64,000 nt of DNA from Trichuris trichiura (lineage: Eukaryota > Nematoda > Enoplea > Trichinellida > Trichuridae), in assembly GCA_037903355.1 (NCBI GenBank), contig JBAJFE010000005.1, forward strand, positions 3,596,001 through 3,660,000. Direction: 5' to 3'. The position numbers and the translations under genes are program-made. Position 1 is the first letter of the stretch. Each line of letters begins with the position of its first letter. The notes beneath the pieces were generated by a model, which worked only from the letters and a program-made list of their open reading frames with translations, was not told the DNA's origin and searched no databases. Below, one piece after another: positions 35,301 to 48,423 of the stretch.

Positions 35301-35876
35301 TTTCGTGACATGACAATGAATGACAAGCGGTTACCTTTTGGTGGAGGAAAACAAGTTGCTACGGGGTTTAGCCTGGTCTTTGCGTCCCCAAGTTGACCGC
35401 CCCTTTTTCAACAATGCCGGCGAGTCAATGTTTTTTCTTTCCTTCATTACCGGTTTGTCAGCTTGCTACCCTGGACGGCCGTTTCCTGGCAAACATACAG
35501 GCGCGCCAGCGAGAACGAGAGAGAGAGAGAGAGAGAGACACGTGCTCACACATTGACAGTATGCGAACGCAAGTCTATGCTTTACGGCGAAATGTGAGAC
35601 GACGGCTGGCAAGAGTCGCCGTCCGGCACAATCAATTCGCTCTTTTGTGTTCGTGTCCGCGATCCACCAGTGTCCAACGTCTCGGTTGCTTTGTAATCTG
35701 TTGCCCGCGCTTTGGAGAACGATCGATTGGCATTGCCGTTTTCCTTCGCCTATTGAGGCGATTGCCTTCTCGTTTGGTCGTCGTCGTCGTCGTCAGCCGG
35801 CTTTGCACTCAATTTAGAAATTCAACTTTTCAAATACAAATACACATTCATTCATTCATTCATAGTTTTTTTTCAG
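29304..35876. other. 6.6 kb without a recognised gene; probable plexin 5' region
   Basis: I see no family-level coding signal on either strand. DNAJC2 has a likely poly(A) signal at about 29368. From about 30.4 kb the DNA becomes richer in GC and CG dinucleotides. A strong donor-like GTCG|GTAAGT lies at 31155-31164. A strong acceptor (TTTTTTTTCAG) ends at about 35875, just before the plexin start. The simplest reading is promoter plus untranslated exon(s) of plexin. It contains a perfect GC-rich hairpin at 33548-33592 and a (GA)n tract near 35518-35537. Confidence 0.4.
33548..33592. repeat. Perfect 20-bp GC-rich inverted repeat
   Basis: The arms CGGGTTTTCGCAGCCGCGCG and CGCGCGGCTGCGAAAACCCG are separated by 5 nt (CTGCG). 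It would form a very stable hairpin in DNA or RNA. It is in the non-coding region upstream of plexin. Confidence 0.95.
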
Positions 35877-35924
35877 TGACCATTCGCTTTTCGGCGACGT
35901 GGAGCATCGGGCAAGGAAGCTAAG

Positions 35925-38900
35925 ATGGGCGTAGTAGTGGTCATTCTTTTAATTATACGGTCAGTGGTTTGTCGCCAACCGTCTGTCGTTAGTCAATTTT
36001 TGGACAAGCACGAGTCAAGACCGTCGCTTCGTCATATGGTTCGCGATTCGGCCACTGGTCACTTGTACGTAGCTGGAAGGAATGTTCTTTACCGACTGGA
36101 CGCCAACCTCCGTTTGATACAACGGATACGCACCGGACCCGACTTGGATAGCCCTCAGTGCAACTACAATGGCGATTGTATACTAAGCGGCGTGGTTCGC
36201 TCGATGACCGACAATTATAATCAAATTTTGCTGATTCATCCGGCAAGACGAGTACTCATAGCTTGCGGTACCCTATTTCAAGGGGTTTGTACGGTGCGTA
36301 AGTTGGACGACCTTAACAAGTTGGAATACGATGCCGACAAGCACGCTGTACCTGTAGCAGCCAATGAGCCTAATTCAAGTACCGCTGCCTTTTTGGGTCC
36401 CGGACTTGACGGCAACTTTGCTGATCCCGTCTTGTATGTTGGCGCTTCGTTTACCCACGAAGACTATAGGGAGCATTTTCCGGCTGTATGCAGTCGTACT
36501 TTACGCAGAGAGCGCCTTTTCCAGTTAGTCGATCCGGGCGATATTGCTGGTCAGTCAGCCATGGTGCTGAAGAGTGATCATAGAAGCGACTTTGTTGTCC
36601 ACTACAAAGGTGGCTTTGTTGATAATGGATACGCCTATTGGGTTGCCGTGCAGCGCCAATCCTTGGACCTTCTATCCCCTTTGCGCAGCAAATTATTACG
36701 GGTTTGCACGTCGGACAAGCGTTTCGAATCCTACTCGGAAATCCCGTTGGAATGCCTTGGCCCGGATAATAGCAACTACAATTCCGTCCAGGCATTCTAC
36801 GTCGGTCCGCTGGGCAGCGATTTTGGTTCGCAGCACTACTTCGTTGGCCTATTCGCCAAGGAGTCAACCGGCGCGGGTCGATCCGAACCGCAGAGCGCCA
36901 TTTGCCTGTTCTCCATGAATGACATACGCTCCGCATTTTGGTATAACTTGCAGCGATGCCACAGCGGCATTGACACATGGAATTTGCCTCATTTTGGTCT
37001 CAATCAACGTTGTCACAATGTATCCGGTTTGAGGGTGCCTCCGGGCGAGGAATTATGCCAGCGCGCAAGGGTTGGAGGCACCATACCCGCCACCAGCATC
37101 GCGGCTAAAATGTACGACGGCGAAAAGTTGACGTCCATCGCTGTCGACCAACTTGACGCTGGTGGTACGGTTCTGCTAGTCGGTACCGTCCGCGGCACCT
37201 GGAAGAAGGTAGGCCAACGTCCATTAGTTCGGACAAAACTCGTTAGCCTTTGACACGCAGCGCCTTGACCGTTCAGTCATTGACGTCAGCCGACCTTTGC
37301 TGCAAAGGGTGTCGCAACTGACCAGGTGGCCGGCGGTCAAGCTCCCCTACTAGGCGCATGCGCATTTTGCTTTATTGCAAAAAAAAGGCATTTTCCAGCG
37401 AATACGCTTAACTAATACGCTTTCGCTTTAGCTGCTGCTCGAGTCGACTAGTCGAGCTCGGGAATACGAAGAGCAATCGATTGTGGGAGACCGAAGGGTA
37501 CCCATCAAACCGGACGTACTATTCGACACCGATCGGCAGCACGTCTATCTAATGACCGACGATGAGGTAAGGATGGAAAGATGCTTTTAATGTTTCCATT
37601 TACGAAATGATGAAATCGATCAGTCGGTAAGCTGAGCATAATTCACTTTTCAATGCGGTAAACTGCTCGTATATATATGGCAACGGGCTGTACGGTAGAG
37701 CGCGGTTTGATTAATTCAATTTGACGCGATAAGCCCGAATGTAAGCTGGATGCGCGCATATACGTCTCGTCAAGGTCGGCCCAACTTTCCTTAACGTCGC
37801 TTCCGGACCGGAAAAGTTTTGGCGGTTTCAATGTTGCCAATCATCGTCAGCGAAACTGGTTATTGAGCCATTAGATCGGCAGGCCGTATAAGGAAAGAAA
37901 TTTCTAAGAATTATTTTCAGACTACAACCCAACGATTGATTCCGTATTCGATTGGGGACCAACGTAGCTAAGCCGTTTTGTCAATTCTGCTCCGTAGACG
38001 GTTTTTTTTTAAAAATGACTTCCCGCGGGTAAACTTGCCTAGTAGCGGTGATCTTGTAGGGGTGCGTTAAGGGTAACCGCGCCGCGCCATTCACCTGTTT
38101 GCCATTTGATCAAAACGACATTGAGCGCGTGCTGCCTACGCTGCGACGAAGAAAAGTAGAGATGATTACTTTTTCCGGATCAATTTCCGGTTGGCAGAAA
38201 TTACGAATTCGTAGTCGTTAGACGTCACCGCCTTTTGTGCCTTCTCGGCGAAGTTACACTATTCATTAAATGTCCAGAGATAAGGCTTACGCCACAACGC
38301 GTCGCGTTAGTCGGAATTGGGCGACCTTTTGTTGGGTGATTCTATAGCGATAGGTAAATTTTTTTCTATCGCTCTCGATTTGAATTTTTGAAAAAAAAGA
38401 ATTATGTAAAAAAAATTTTTATCTCCCTCGAAGGAAGAGGAGGAGAAGGCAATGCTTAACTCAAGCGTTACCATTTTTTTAAAAGTTGATTTAGAGAGGG
38501 AGATAAGCGACATGCTTTAGTGGGGGCGAACAGTATTGAATTTCCTTAAAAGCCTCTTTGATTGCCTACTGCGTAGACCTTCGCCAAATAAGGCAAGCAA
38601 GAGCGGCAGTTGTATTTGATTGAATTTCGCCCCCATTTAGCTATTACAGTCCTGGCTGAGCGATACGGTGTAAATTCAAGTTTTTGATCGATGCTGCTTT
38701 TCTTAGTTCGCCGGAACAGAATTCCAAAATAGGAAAGCTACCTTAAATGGCTCGAAATGTTGTGTACTCAGTTTTGACAGCTCAACGTCTTAACAGATGT
38801 CGTCTGTCAACTTTTCGCAATCGTTGCCTTATTGTTTGCTCATCGTTAGCATTCCTTGCTAGTCGTGTTTTGCTTACTTTTCAAATTATAAACAAACCAG

Positions 38901-41900
38901 TCGAGTATAGCAATTCTGTTTGCTCGCTTTACGCCAAAGTGTTCTTGCTAAACTTAATGATCAGTCGAGTAGAAAAGGCGAAAAGTAGGCTCGCGCTTAT
39001 GGCGGTCTTATTTTCCGATTAACTTAACTTTGTCAAAATATATTACTAGGCGGAGAACATGCGGCGACGCGTTCAGAGTTTCTTAGCTCATTTTGCCTTG
39101 TCCACTTCGATCTTCGCGTAGCGCCCAACGGAGAGGTTCAATTTTGGATCGATAAGTTGGAAAAAAGTTGGTCATGATTTAGTGGCGACAAATTAGCTTG
39201 AAACAATTACACCAGAACGCTGCGACCATTTGGGAAAAGCCTATTTGAGATTAGTCGCGCGAAACTTCGCGACATGAAAAATTAAGGCGACACGAACGAC
39301 CACCATTCGAAAGTTATATAGATGTATATATACGCGCGTTAAATAAATTTAAGCGGAAAGCAACGAATCGAAGTAATGAAACTTTCCCCTTTTGGAAATT
39401 GAACCTACTACAGTACTCGCCCGCTGCGCTCAAGTGTTAAATCGATATATTTTCAAAAAGTCGTCGAAGAAAAATTGATATGCGCTCAAGTGGCGTTATA
39501 CTTTTTGATTTTGACTTTCTCTCGCTCAGATTGAGCCGCCCATCCATACGTACGCGGAATGTATGTATGAAGGTTAAAGCAGGTGTCCCATTTGAAATTT
39601 TGAATTCGTAGTCGTTTGCTAACCAGTTGCTTTGATATTGAAATTCCAAAATGCTTAGAAAATTTGAAATTTAAGAATAGGAATGAAAAAAAGCCGTCAG
39701 CTCAGCCGGTAGCGGCCGCGTGTTTTTTCATTACGACCTGTAGCGTAAAGGGGTCAGTAATTTCGCAGAAAACTCGCTGTATCCATTAGCGACATAGCGA
39801 TGGATTTTTTTTCTTCGACCAATCATGTCGAATCGACGCTCGACCATAAATGGAATTGCGATAATTGCGTCCTCTATTGCACAATGGTAATCGGGTGCAA
39901 ACGTTGAAAGAGAGCCGGTTTCGTTTCTTTCTACCCATTCAATTGCTTTGTGTCTTTTTGCTGGCATTTTCGCAACGCTCCTACCGGACTTTGTCGCTGA
40001 AAGCTGCAGGGTTGAACTGTCAGTCGAATCGAAAATGCTAATTTTTTAAAATTCAAATTCTGTTCAATCGATTTATGCTAATTTGTTTAAAGTAATTGGA
40101 ATGTTAGTCCAGTCTCGAACTCGCGAAAAGATTGCAAGCAGTTTTTTTGTAATAGATAGGTGGCGTCAGCTTCGCATTGACCTTCCGAACTCCTTTTGTT
40201 TTAGGTGCTTAAAGTGAAGATTCAATCGTGCTCATCCCATTTGAATTGTACAGCTTGTATTGCTTCCGGGGATCCCTACTGCGGCTGGTGCACCTTGGCC
40301 AATAGGTGAGCGCCAATTTTGGACTTATCAGAAAGAGGACTAAGCATATGTGCTTTTGCAGATGTGCGTCCAAAGCTGAATGCCCCTACGCGGTGGAGCC
40401 TCGAGGCTTCCTGGCAACCAGTTCGACGCAGTGCCCCACGGTAGAGGCGGTCGTTCCAGCCAACATATCATTCTATCAATCTGCCCAGACGGAGGTAACC
40501 ATTTGTGACGCCCTTATTTCTCGCATTTTCATTGGCAGAACATAATTTTGTTTTGAAGGTTCTGGTAATAGCTAAGCATTTGCCAGCTTCCATTTCCGGA
40601 GAGGCCTACAAGTGCCTTTTTGGACAAGTTAGTGTTGCCGCCATTAGAAGATCAGCCGAAGAGTTCGTCTGCAACCTTCCCGAGCAGCAGGAGCGCCCCA
40701 ACGTCGTTGCCGGCCATGGTTAGAATTATATTCCATTTATAGGCCTTTTAAAGCTCCATATTTTTCGTTAAGACTTCGTCAGCGTACCTTTAAAAATCTG
40801 GTCGAGTCGGTCGGGCCAAATGGTCGTTGGATCCACTTTTATCTTCTACGATTGTGCTGTGCATAAGCTGTAAGATTTCTCAATATACTCTTCTTTTTAA
40901 ATGTATAGCACATCTTCTCTTATCTTCAAGGTGCACCCAATGCGTACAAAGCAAATGGCATTGCGACTGGTGCCTTGAAGATAGTGTATGCATACGTGAC
41001 GTGGACGTGTGCTCCAATCAGGTTCGCATATCACATAGTGACCAACTCTGGCGCATCCCATCACTATTGCATGAAAATGTTAGTGTTTTTTGTTCGTCAT
41101 ATCACTTGTACGCTCTGCTGCCTGCACATCACGTTCATTTGACTAAGCGGCCTACAGTAAACCAGTTGAATTTTTCCTTTTTTTACTTTTACAGACGCAC
41201 GACGCTGGTGGTCATACAGCTTTGCTGTCCAATTCGTGTCCTCACGTGGACGCTCCAAATTTGTTTGAAGTGTTGCTTCCGGACAGCCATCCAACAACCA
41301 TAACAGTCCCTGTTGTCAATCTGGATAAGCTTACAGTAACGGCTAAACTTGAGGATAAAACTTATGCGTCTCATCCAAATAATTTCAGCTGAATGGAGAC
41401 AAGCGAATGCTTTGCGTGCTTACCATAGAAGGACATTCGGTTCGGGTTCGCGCCGCATTGTCCGATAATCAAAAAGCCGTCGTGTGCGAACAGTACGCTG
41501 TAAGTCCAACCTTTCTGCTGACGTGAATCATACGACAGAGAGCCTAAGCGCGGCTATGCTTTTTCTAGTATACGTACGACGCGCAGGTGCCGTCAATTTC
41601 GGTAGAACTTTTCCTGCAAACAACGAAAGGCACAATGATAGACAAAGTGAAAGGTAGGTGTTATTTTTTTCAAATTCAAATTTCGAAAGCTGTTTTTTTT
41701 AAAAATCTAGTAACAATTTACAAGTGTCAAATGATGGCGTCCGATTGTTCTCGCTGCTTGGATCTGGACGCCAACTTTGAATGCGCGTGGTGCGACGGCG
41801 GGTGCGACTATAGGCGGCAATGTCAATCGCCCATCGCACTTTATCCGCAAAGTATTGGCGTTTGTCCGGCGCCTGTTGTCGAGGAAATATTTCCAACAAT

Positions 41901-44900
41901 GGGACCGATAGAAGGTGGAACCCGCGTTGAAATAACCGGCCGGGATCTTGGCATAAAGCAGTCGGATGTCGATGGGCGCGTTTTGGTTGCGGGTGTTACT
42001 TGCAGCGTCACCGAATACCATACATCCGAAAAGGTGGTCTGCATGACGGCCAGAAGTACGCATGGGCCCATATCCGGTCCGGTAGAGGTCAGATTGGACA
42101 ATGGCCGCTACGGTCGGTCGCAGAGCCATTTTACTTTCGTCGATCCAACTGTGGTGGCTTACCATCCTTTTGTGGGTCCTCGCTCGGGTGGTACTCAGCT
42201 TGTTATTAGCGGTGAGCACCTATTGGACGCCACCAATGTTGAAGTATTTGTCGGAAACATTCCTTGCATTGTTCAAAGGTCCGAGATAGCAGAGTTGGCG
42301 CCTTTGGTTGATTTACCTTTCAAATTTATTACAGAGAGAAGTCGACGTCCAGAAGTCTTATCTGTCTGACGTCAGCATCACCAAAGGCAAATCATATTGC
42401 TGACCAAGTGACCGTTCGCCTCGACCAAGCAAGTAGAATTGTCGCCAGTCCATTTACTTACGCTCCAGATCCGGTGATTACATCGATCAGTCCAAGCGAT
42501 GCGTTTAGAAGTGGTGGTCGATTGTTGACCGTTCGCGGTCGTTATTTGGACTCTGTCCAAAGGCCATTGATGTATCTTCTCAATCGCAATGGTCTCATTC
42601 AAAGCGAAGTCTCCGTAAGCAAACCTCATCATCTTCTATATCGTAGTAATAATAATATTAGTTATAATAAGGCAATATTTTGATTCAGCATACGTAATCC
42701 TTTAAAAAAGATACATTTTTGAAGATATGCCGCGTCATCAATAACGAAAAGATGCAGTGCCCAAGTCCGGCTTTGATCTTTTCCGTCAGTCGATCGAAAA
42801 GGGACGAATCTGCCCCTGCCTACGATAGCTCCGATGGTTGGCCTACGCGGGATGACTCCCGCCTAACGAACAGCCAACGTTACGATCTCGGCTTTCTGAT
42901 GGATCACGTTGATTCGTTACGTCATCTTAGTCCCGAATTGGGTTTCACGATCGTTCCCGATCCGGTATACTTTGATTTTCCCGACGGTGTCCGAACGCAC
43001 CGGGAAGGTCCGCTTATAATCGAGGTAGGCGACCCCAACCTTGTATCGAAAGGCGTTTGGTCAGTTTCTTTTTCTTCCAGGGATCCAATTTAAATTTTGG
43101 CAGCTCAATAAGGGATATACAAGTGACCATCGGGTCGGAACCATGCAATGTCACTCTGCTTGCGTCAACGCAGCTTATATGCCAACCAACAAGAAGAGTT
43201 GCGCGGTCAGCCGACAATGGAGGACGTCAATCTCAGGGTCGCGTCCAAGTGCGCGTTGGAAATTTGCATTTCGACCTTGGCGACTTAATCTACGAGTCAC
43301 CATCGACCGATTCGTCAAATATGGCATTGTTGGGCGGATTGGTCGGCGGCATTTGCTCTCTTCTATTCATTGTTATTGTATCGGCTGCAGTGTGGTGGCG
43401 CAAGAAGAGTTGGTTGGCCGAAAAGGAATATCGTCGTATTCAATTGCAAATGGATACGCTTGAGTCGAACGTCCGCCAGGAATGCAAGGAAGCATTTGCC
43501 GAACTGCAAACCGACATGTCCGACTTGACAAGCGATCTTGTCGCTTTGGGTATACCTTTTCATAGTCGATACGTCTACGCGGCCAGAGTGTTGTTCAAGG
43601 AAGACCAACGATCCGTTATCCAGTTGGATACGCTTAGAAAGCTTAGCCAGGCGGGGTACTCTCATCCTTGCTAGTTTGACCCTCACTGTTATCAGTCATT
43701 TTTAAGGGCCGCCGCTCGATGGCACAACGCTATTCATCAGTTTGAACAACTATTGTACAGTCGACAATTCGTCCTTTGCTTTATCAAAGCTTTGGAAGCC
43801 CAACCTACCTTTGCCGCTCCAGAAAAAGTCTACGTCGGGTCTCTGCTGACGGCAGCCTTAATGAACAACATGCAATACTTGACCGAAGTGGTGATGGCGC
43901 TATTGCGTCGATTGATCTCCAAATGCGCTCAATCGAAGCATCCCCAACTGATGCTCAGGCGGACAGAGTCTGTAGTAGAGAAAATGTTAGCCAATTGGAT
44001 TGCGCTTTGTCTTTACGACTACTTGCAAGGTCCGGCTGGTTCTTCGTTGTTCCTTTTGTTCAAAGCGCTCAAGCATCAAACCGAAAAAGGTCCCATAGAC
44101 GCAGTAACAGCTGACGCTCGTTATTCCCTTTCCGAGGATCGTTTGCTTAAAGAGCAAGTCGACTACGAGCCAGTGCTTCTACGCGTTCTGCCTCCTCAGG
44201 GTGACGGCTCCCCTACGTCGTCATCGTCGTCTTCTTGTCGTCAAGATCCGGTGATCTGTCGGGTGCTCACTTGCGATGCTATTCGACAGGTCAAAGCGAA
44301 GGTGCTTGATTGCTTGTACAGAAATACCGCCTATAGTGCCCAACCGTCTGTCAATGACATAGACTTGGAATGGCATAGTCGTCAGGGATCGATTCTTCTT
44401 AGGGAACATATAAGAACTTCGGATATGTGCGGTCGTTTGAATACGGTCAAAGATTATCGTCTGCCAAACAATGCGCTCATAGTTGTGCTGATGAGGACAA
44501 GCTCATATACGGGTTATACGGACTATTCGTCCCATACATACATGTCCATTGACTCTTCTTCGCAATTGCTTTATCCCGGAGCTGCGAGGATGTCCAAATC
44601 TAGTCCACCGGATAACTGCGAACGCGTAAGTGAGGGACATTTTTGGCATCTCATTCCGCCGGATAGCAAACGATGCGGCACCGGCTCGCCTAGTACAATA
44701 CCGGAAGTCTATTTGACTCGCTTGCTTAGCACCAAAGGTACGGTACAGCAGTTCGTCGACGACTTTATCGCTTCGGCGCTTAATGTCGGTTCGCCGTCTA
44801 CATTTCCCGCGCCAATCAAGTATTTGTTCGATTTGCTTGACGAAGAGGCGCATAGGTATACGCCCAATGAAGCTCAGGCAATTGGTCAAGCATGGAAGAA

Positions 44901-45422
44901 CAATAGCCTTCCGCTTCGCTTTTGGGTGAATATAATTAAAAATCCGGACTTCATTTTCGACGTGGACAAGACGGTCACTGTTGATTCGTGTTTGTCCGTT
45001 GTGGCGCAGGCATTCATGGACGCGTGCTCGCCGTGCGATCAGCAGTTGAACAAGGATTCGCCTTCGAACAAGCTGCTCTTCGCAAGGGATCTTCCTCGAT
45101 ACAGAACCATCTTTTCAAGGTTCTACTCGGAGGTGCGACGCTTGCCGTTGGTCAGCGATCAGGAGTTGAGCTCCTTTATGGCACCGCTTTCCAAGATGTA
45201 CACTCAGGAATGGGATACTCGAGGCGCGGTGCGCGAACTTTTCCTTTACGCTTTGCGTTATCAGGATCAAGTGAGGGAACGATTATTTTTTCCTGACGAA
45301 GCAATTTTGTATTTGACAATGATTTGCAGGTAGCGATTGAAGTGAGTCGCGATCCGACCGCCATTGGTCAACGATTGCTTGAGCGATTCCAACAAGCGAC
45401 CTCTGCCCAGCCGGTTGTATAA
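35925..45422 (+). CDS. PLXNA: Plexin (class A-like semaphorin receptor)
   Basis: Plexins are plasma-membrane receptors for semaphorins that act in axon guidance through a cytoplasmic Rap GAP. Sixteen exons: 35925-37208, 37432-37566, 40205-40305, 40362-40494, 40559-40718, 40773-40869, 40931-41078, 41195-41335, 41389-41499, 41569-41653, 41711-42278, 42335-42614, 42725-43024, 43081-43655, 43707-45270, 45330-45422, giving about 1924 aa. A signal peptide is followed by a sema domain (to about residue 470), PSI modules (CTACIASGDPYCGWC; CTQCVQSKWHCDWC; CSRCLDLDANFECAWC) and IPT domains (FPTMGPIEGGTRVEITG; GPRSGGTQLVISG). The membrane helix is at about residues 1261-1285. The GAP region has ECKEAFAELQTDM, LLRRTE-type LMLRRTESVVEKML, KGPIDAVTADARYSLSED and the second Arg motif in LPLRFWVNIIKNPDF. 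Intron 2 is 2.6 kb. Class A is a best guess. Confidence 0.96.
37567..40204 (+). other. Plexin intron 2 (2.6 kb)
   Basis: This is the longest plexin intron, and it splits the sema domain from the first PSI module. I see no coding exon or intact element in it. Small open frames lack any family pattern. A tRNA-like AGCTCAGCCGGTAGCG string occurs at about 39699-39714 without the rest of a tRNA. Confidence 0.75.
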
Positions 45423-46417
45423 AATTGTTTTCTTTTTGTCCTTCAACGGCATCGACCAAATGGCCGCCGCAACGATGCGTCCAAGCAGTCGCCTATTTTC
45501 CGCTTTGGCCACTCGCGTTGTTGTCCAGCTTTCTTAACGATGCTCCACGTGCATACAAAAAAAGAGAGAGAAGAGACACCGTCGCCCATTGCGGAACCCC
45601 AATGGCTCTCAACGTTCCGTCCGCTTAGTCACAGTTCGTCGAGTCCACGACGTAAAATATAGTAATGCGCGCGACTTTGTTTTTGTTATTTGCTTTTCTT
45701 CGATTGAACCGATTGTAACGACGACGAACACCTGTTTTTTGGTAAACCAAAAAAAATTTAAGGATTAACCGCAGTTGGTTAGATCTTTTTCCTGCACGGC
45801 TTTACTAACATACCGTACGGTAATCTTCTGCAAGTCTTTGACATTGCTACTACACAGGCACTTGCAACGTAGCTGTGTAAAGGAAAGTTTCCAAGCAAAA
45901 GTTCGTCTTTCGCAAAGTAGCGGACGCCCATTGAATAAATAAAATCATAAAAAACTTAAAAATAGCTAAATTCGTTAAATGAGAGTTTATCGCAAGCTAT
46001 CGTACTTTAGCGAAGAAGAAAAACGTATTTTAACACTTGGAACATCTGCATGTCATTGTTTGAGAGAAGTATTACAAATAGCTGCACGATATGCGAGCAG
46101 TAATTAAACAACTGTACCTAGTACGTTATTAATGCAATACAGACTATTCGGAAGGTATCTAGAACGTAAAATGACAGTTTTAAACGTACAGCGTAAGTTG
46201 GTGACAGTTTTTTAGGTGTATTTTCGAATTTGGTTATTATTTGTACCTGCGCATCATAAGCTTACTGTATGAACCTGAGCATCATACTTTAACTACGAAT
46301 AAAATGATCATAGAGTCACACAGAAGTAACAGCTTATAGCAAAGTAGTGCGGACATACATTTACTATTTTTCTTTCCATTAATTATGCGTATGAAAATGA
46401 GATAACGGATAAAGATT
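45423..46417. other. Convergent intergenic region, plexin (+) and PSMB5 (-)
   Basis: No gene is seen. It contains an AATAAATAAAA run near 45934, a likely plexin poly(A) signal. Two ACCTG[A/C]GCATCAT motifs lie near 46247 and 46263. Confidence 0.4.
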
Positions 46418-47581
46418 TTAGGCGATTGTCGGCTCAAAAAATCTACTGTTGTTCTTACTCAAATGATCGTAAGACAGTTCGCTGACATCTTTTCTATCTT
46501 CGAACGTAAATCCGCTTCGCGTCAAATGGCAAACTAAAAATTGCAATTACGAAGTTGAGGTCATCATCCCATTGACGATACATACCGGTGACTAAGCCAC
46601 CAGAGCCGATGTCTCTGTACGTTGCATGCATTATGGCCTTCTGCGCAAGTTCTTTAGCCTCTTCGTCTGTCATTTGAGGTTTGTAATAGGAGTCCATAAT
46701 GCCGTAAGCATTTAAGGAACCGCTGCCGGTAGAGAAGACTTTACCCTTCTTGCGTGTACCATCATCCGAAACCATGTACAAGGCCATTTCCTGCACGAAA
46801 GGTCTTGCAAGTCTGAAATGCGACTCCAACTGCCTACCTCAACGTCAGGTCCAGCAAGAATGCAACCCTGGAAAGTATGCTGCTTTTAACAGTATAAGAA
46901 TAGCCAATGAATGCTCACCATAGACAAACCCATATTCTTGTAATCGCATAGGATATTTTGAAGTATTTTGCTACTTGCGCTGGCTGTAATTCGATTTTTC
47001 GTTCTCACTTCGTACAACCTGATTATCAAAGCTGTTGGAACAGTAGGGGAAGTACAGTAATCTTACTTGCACGTTTTTGAAAGCAATCGCAACCAAAATT
47101 GACAATCGGCTGCCCCGCCGGCCAAAGTGCTCACCATGCAATCGGTTAATTCAATTATTTTCATCACCGTAGACGAAGCTGAAACAAAACCGTACATTGC
47201 TCATACTGTAAGTGGGCTCATTCGCTGTCAAAGCGTACAAACGTATTTTCCTGAGCTGGCGCGGGAATCGACAGCAACAATCACTCCGCCTTTGTCATTA
47301 GGCGTTTTTCCTTCGTACACGAAACCTAGAGTCGTTGTTCCCTTTAGCATATGCATTTTGACGCCGGTCAAATGCTGCGTAACGAAGCCCGAAACCTAAT
47401 ATAATTTTGACGTCCAATCAAAATAGAAAGAAGCAACCGTATAGCAACGTACGTCTCGAACGTTAGGCGGTAAAGACATCAAACCTTTAGGATCGGTCGA
47501 AAGCATGCAGTCTTTGCGCATTTCGGACTCTATATCGTCGCCGTACAAGTCGGTGCATCTTAAGCTCTTTAGCATAGCCAT
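46418..47581 (-). CDS. PSMB5: Proteasome subunit beta type-5 (chymotrypsin-like)
   Basis: This is a catalytic beta5 subunit of the 20S proteasome. Seven minus-strand exons in coding order: 47453-47581, 47239-47395, 47067-47178, 46919-47018, 46838-46867, 46586-46790, 46418-46533, giving about 282 aa including a propeptide of about 60 residues. The mature N-terminus KG|TTTLGF carries the catalytic Thr. GGVIVAVDSRASSG with the catalytic-site Asp, LAGGAADCQFW, YKNMGLSM, STGSGSLNAYGIMD and ATYRDIGSGG follow. The last exon boundary (ACCG|GTATGT...TTTTTAG) restores the family-length C-terminus. One coding exon is just 30 nt. Confidence 0.95.
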
Positions 47582-48423
47582 ATTTTAACGGTTGCACAAC
47601 TTGAATCAATTCAATCAAGAAAAATGCTCCTACCGTAATTTGTAAAGTAACCACAAGTACATGAATACAGTAAGGACTAAAACCTTTAGTTTATTTTAAT
47701 TATTCGCCCATTCGTACAGTAGTGTATATATTTATTCGTCAATAAAAATTAATTAGCTGAACTTTTTTTATTCCAACTTAATCAGCTGTAATTGCATTAA
47801 TAAAGCTGTCGGGAATTTAATTTGCTGATTATGTGCATATTTGTAATTGTAGCAATCTATAAGCTGCCGGTAGGTCAGAGACGCTCTCCAGTTGAGCAGC
47901 GGCGCTGGTTAATCAACGGCTGATCGAATTTTCGGCTGTCTCGACAATAATGCAAAATGGAATGTTTTCTCAGCTGGTTTTTCTTTCCGCAAAAGCTAAA
48001 AGTGGGTTGCAAGCACCTTGACCTACCCAAAACCGGACAGCCGAACAAGCGGACCAGTTTTGCGCTTGAACATAGGCACTGTACAATTGAAATATACGTA
48101 GTAGGTTGAGGGGGCAATTCAAAAATAATGAACTGAAAAGCTTTTGACAACTCATCTTTGCGCTCATTTGCTCAACACGACATTTGGCATGACAACTTGT
48201 CAACATTGTCAGCTATTTAATCGAACGTGTGAATCATTTAGTGGGAATCTGTGCTTTGTTGCTTTATTGCGGCGGTAGTAGCGAGCTACGGAAATGGATT
48301 GGTTCCTAATGCATTGCGAGGTGATCATTGATTACCTCACAGCATTTAAGGGTACTAAAGCATTCGTATACGTGTTCCTTTTTTCTGATTAACCAAATTC
48401 ATTTTGTAGCCAAAGATGCTTTG
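47582..48423. other. Divergent region between PSMB5 and S1P lyase
   Basis: This is probably a shared promoter region. A minus-strand open frame at about 47875-48206 shows no recognisable family. TACAGTA words lie near 47666 and 47714. Confidence 0.35.

Noticed and set aside
39693..39750. tRNA-like 5' half (GTCAGCTCAGCCGGTAGCGG)
   Set aside because: There is no B box, no pairing acceptor stem and no plausible anticodon arm. At most it is a fragment.
47875..48206. Overlapping minus-strand frames between PSMB5 and SGPL1
   Set aside because: Two frames of similar length overlap and neither shows a known family. The region more likely holds the divergent promoters.
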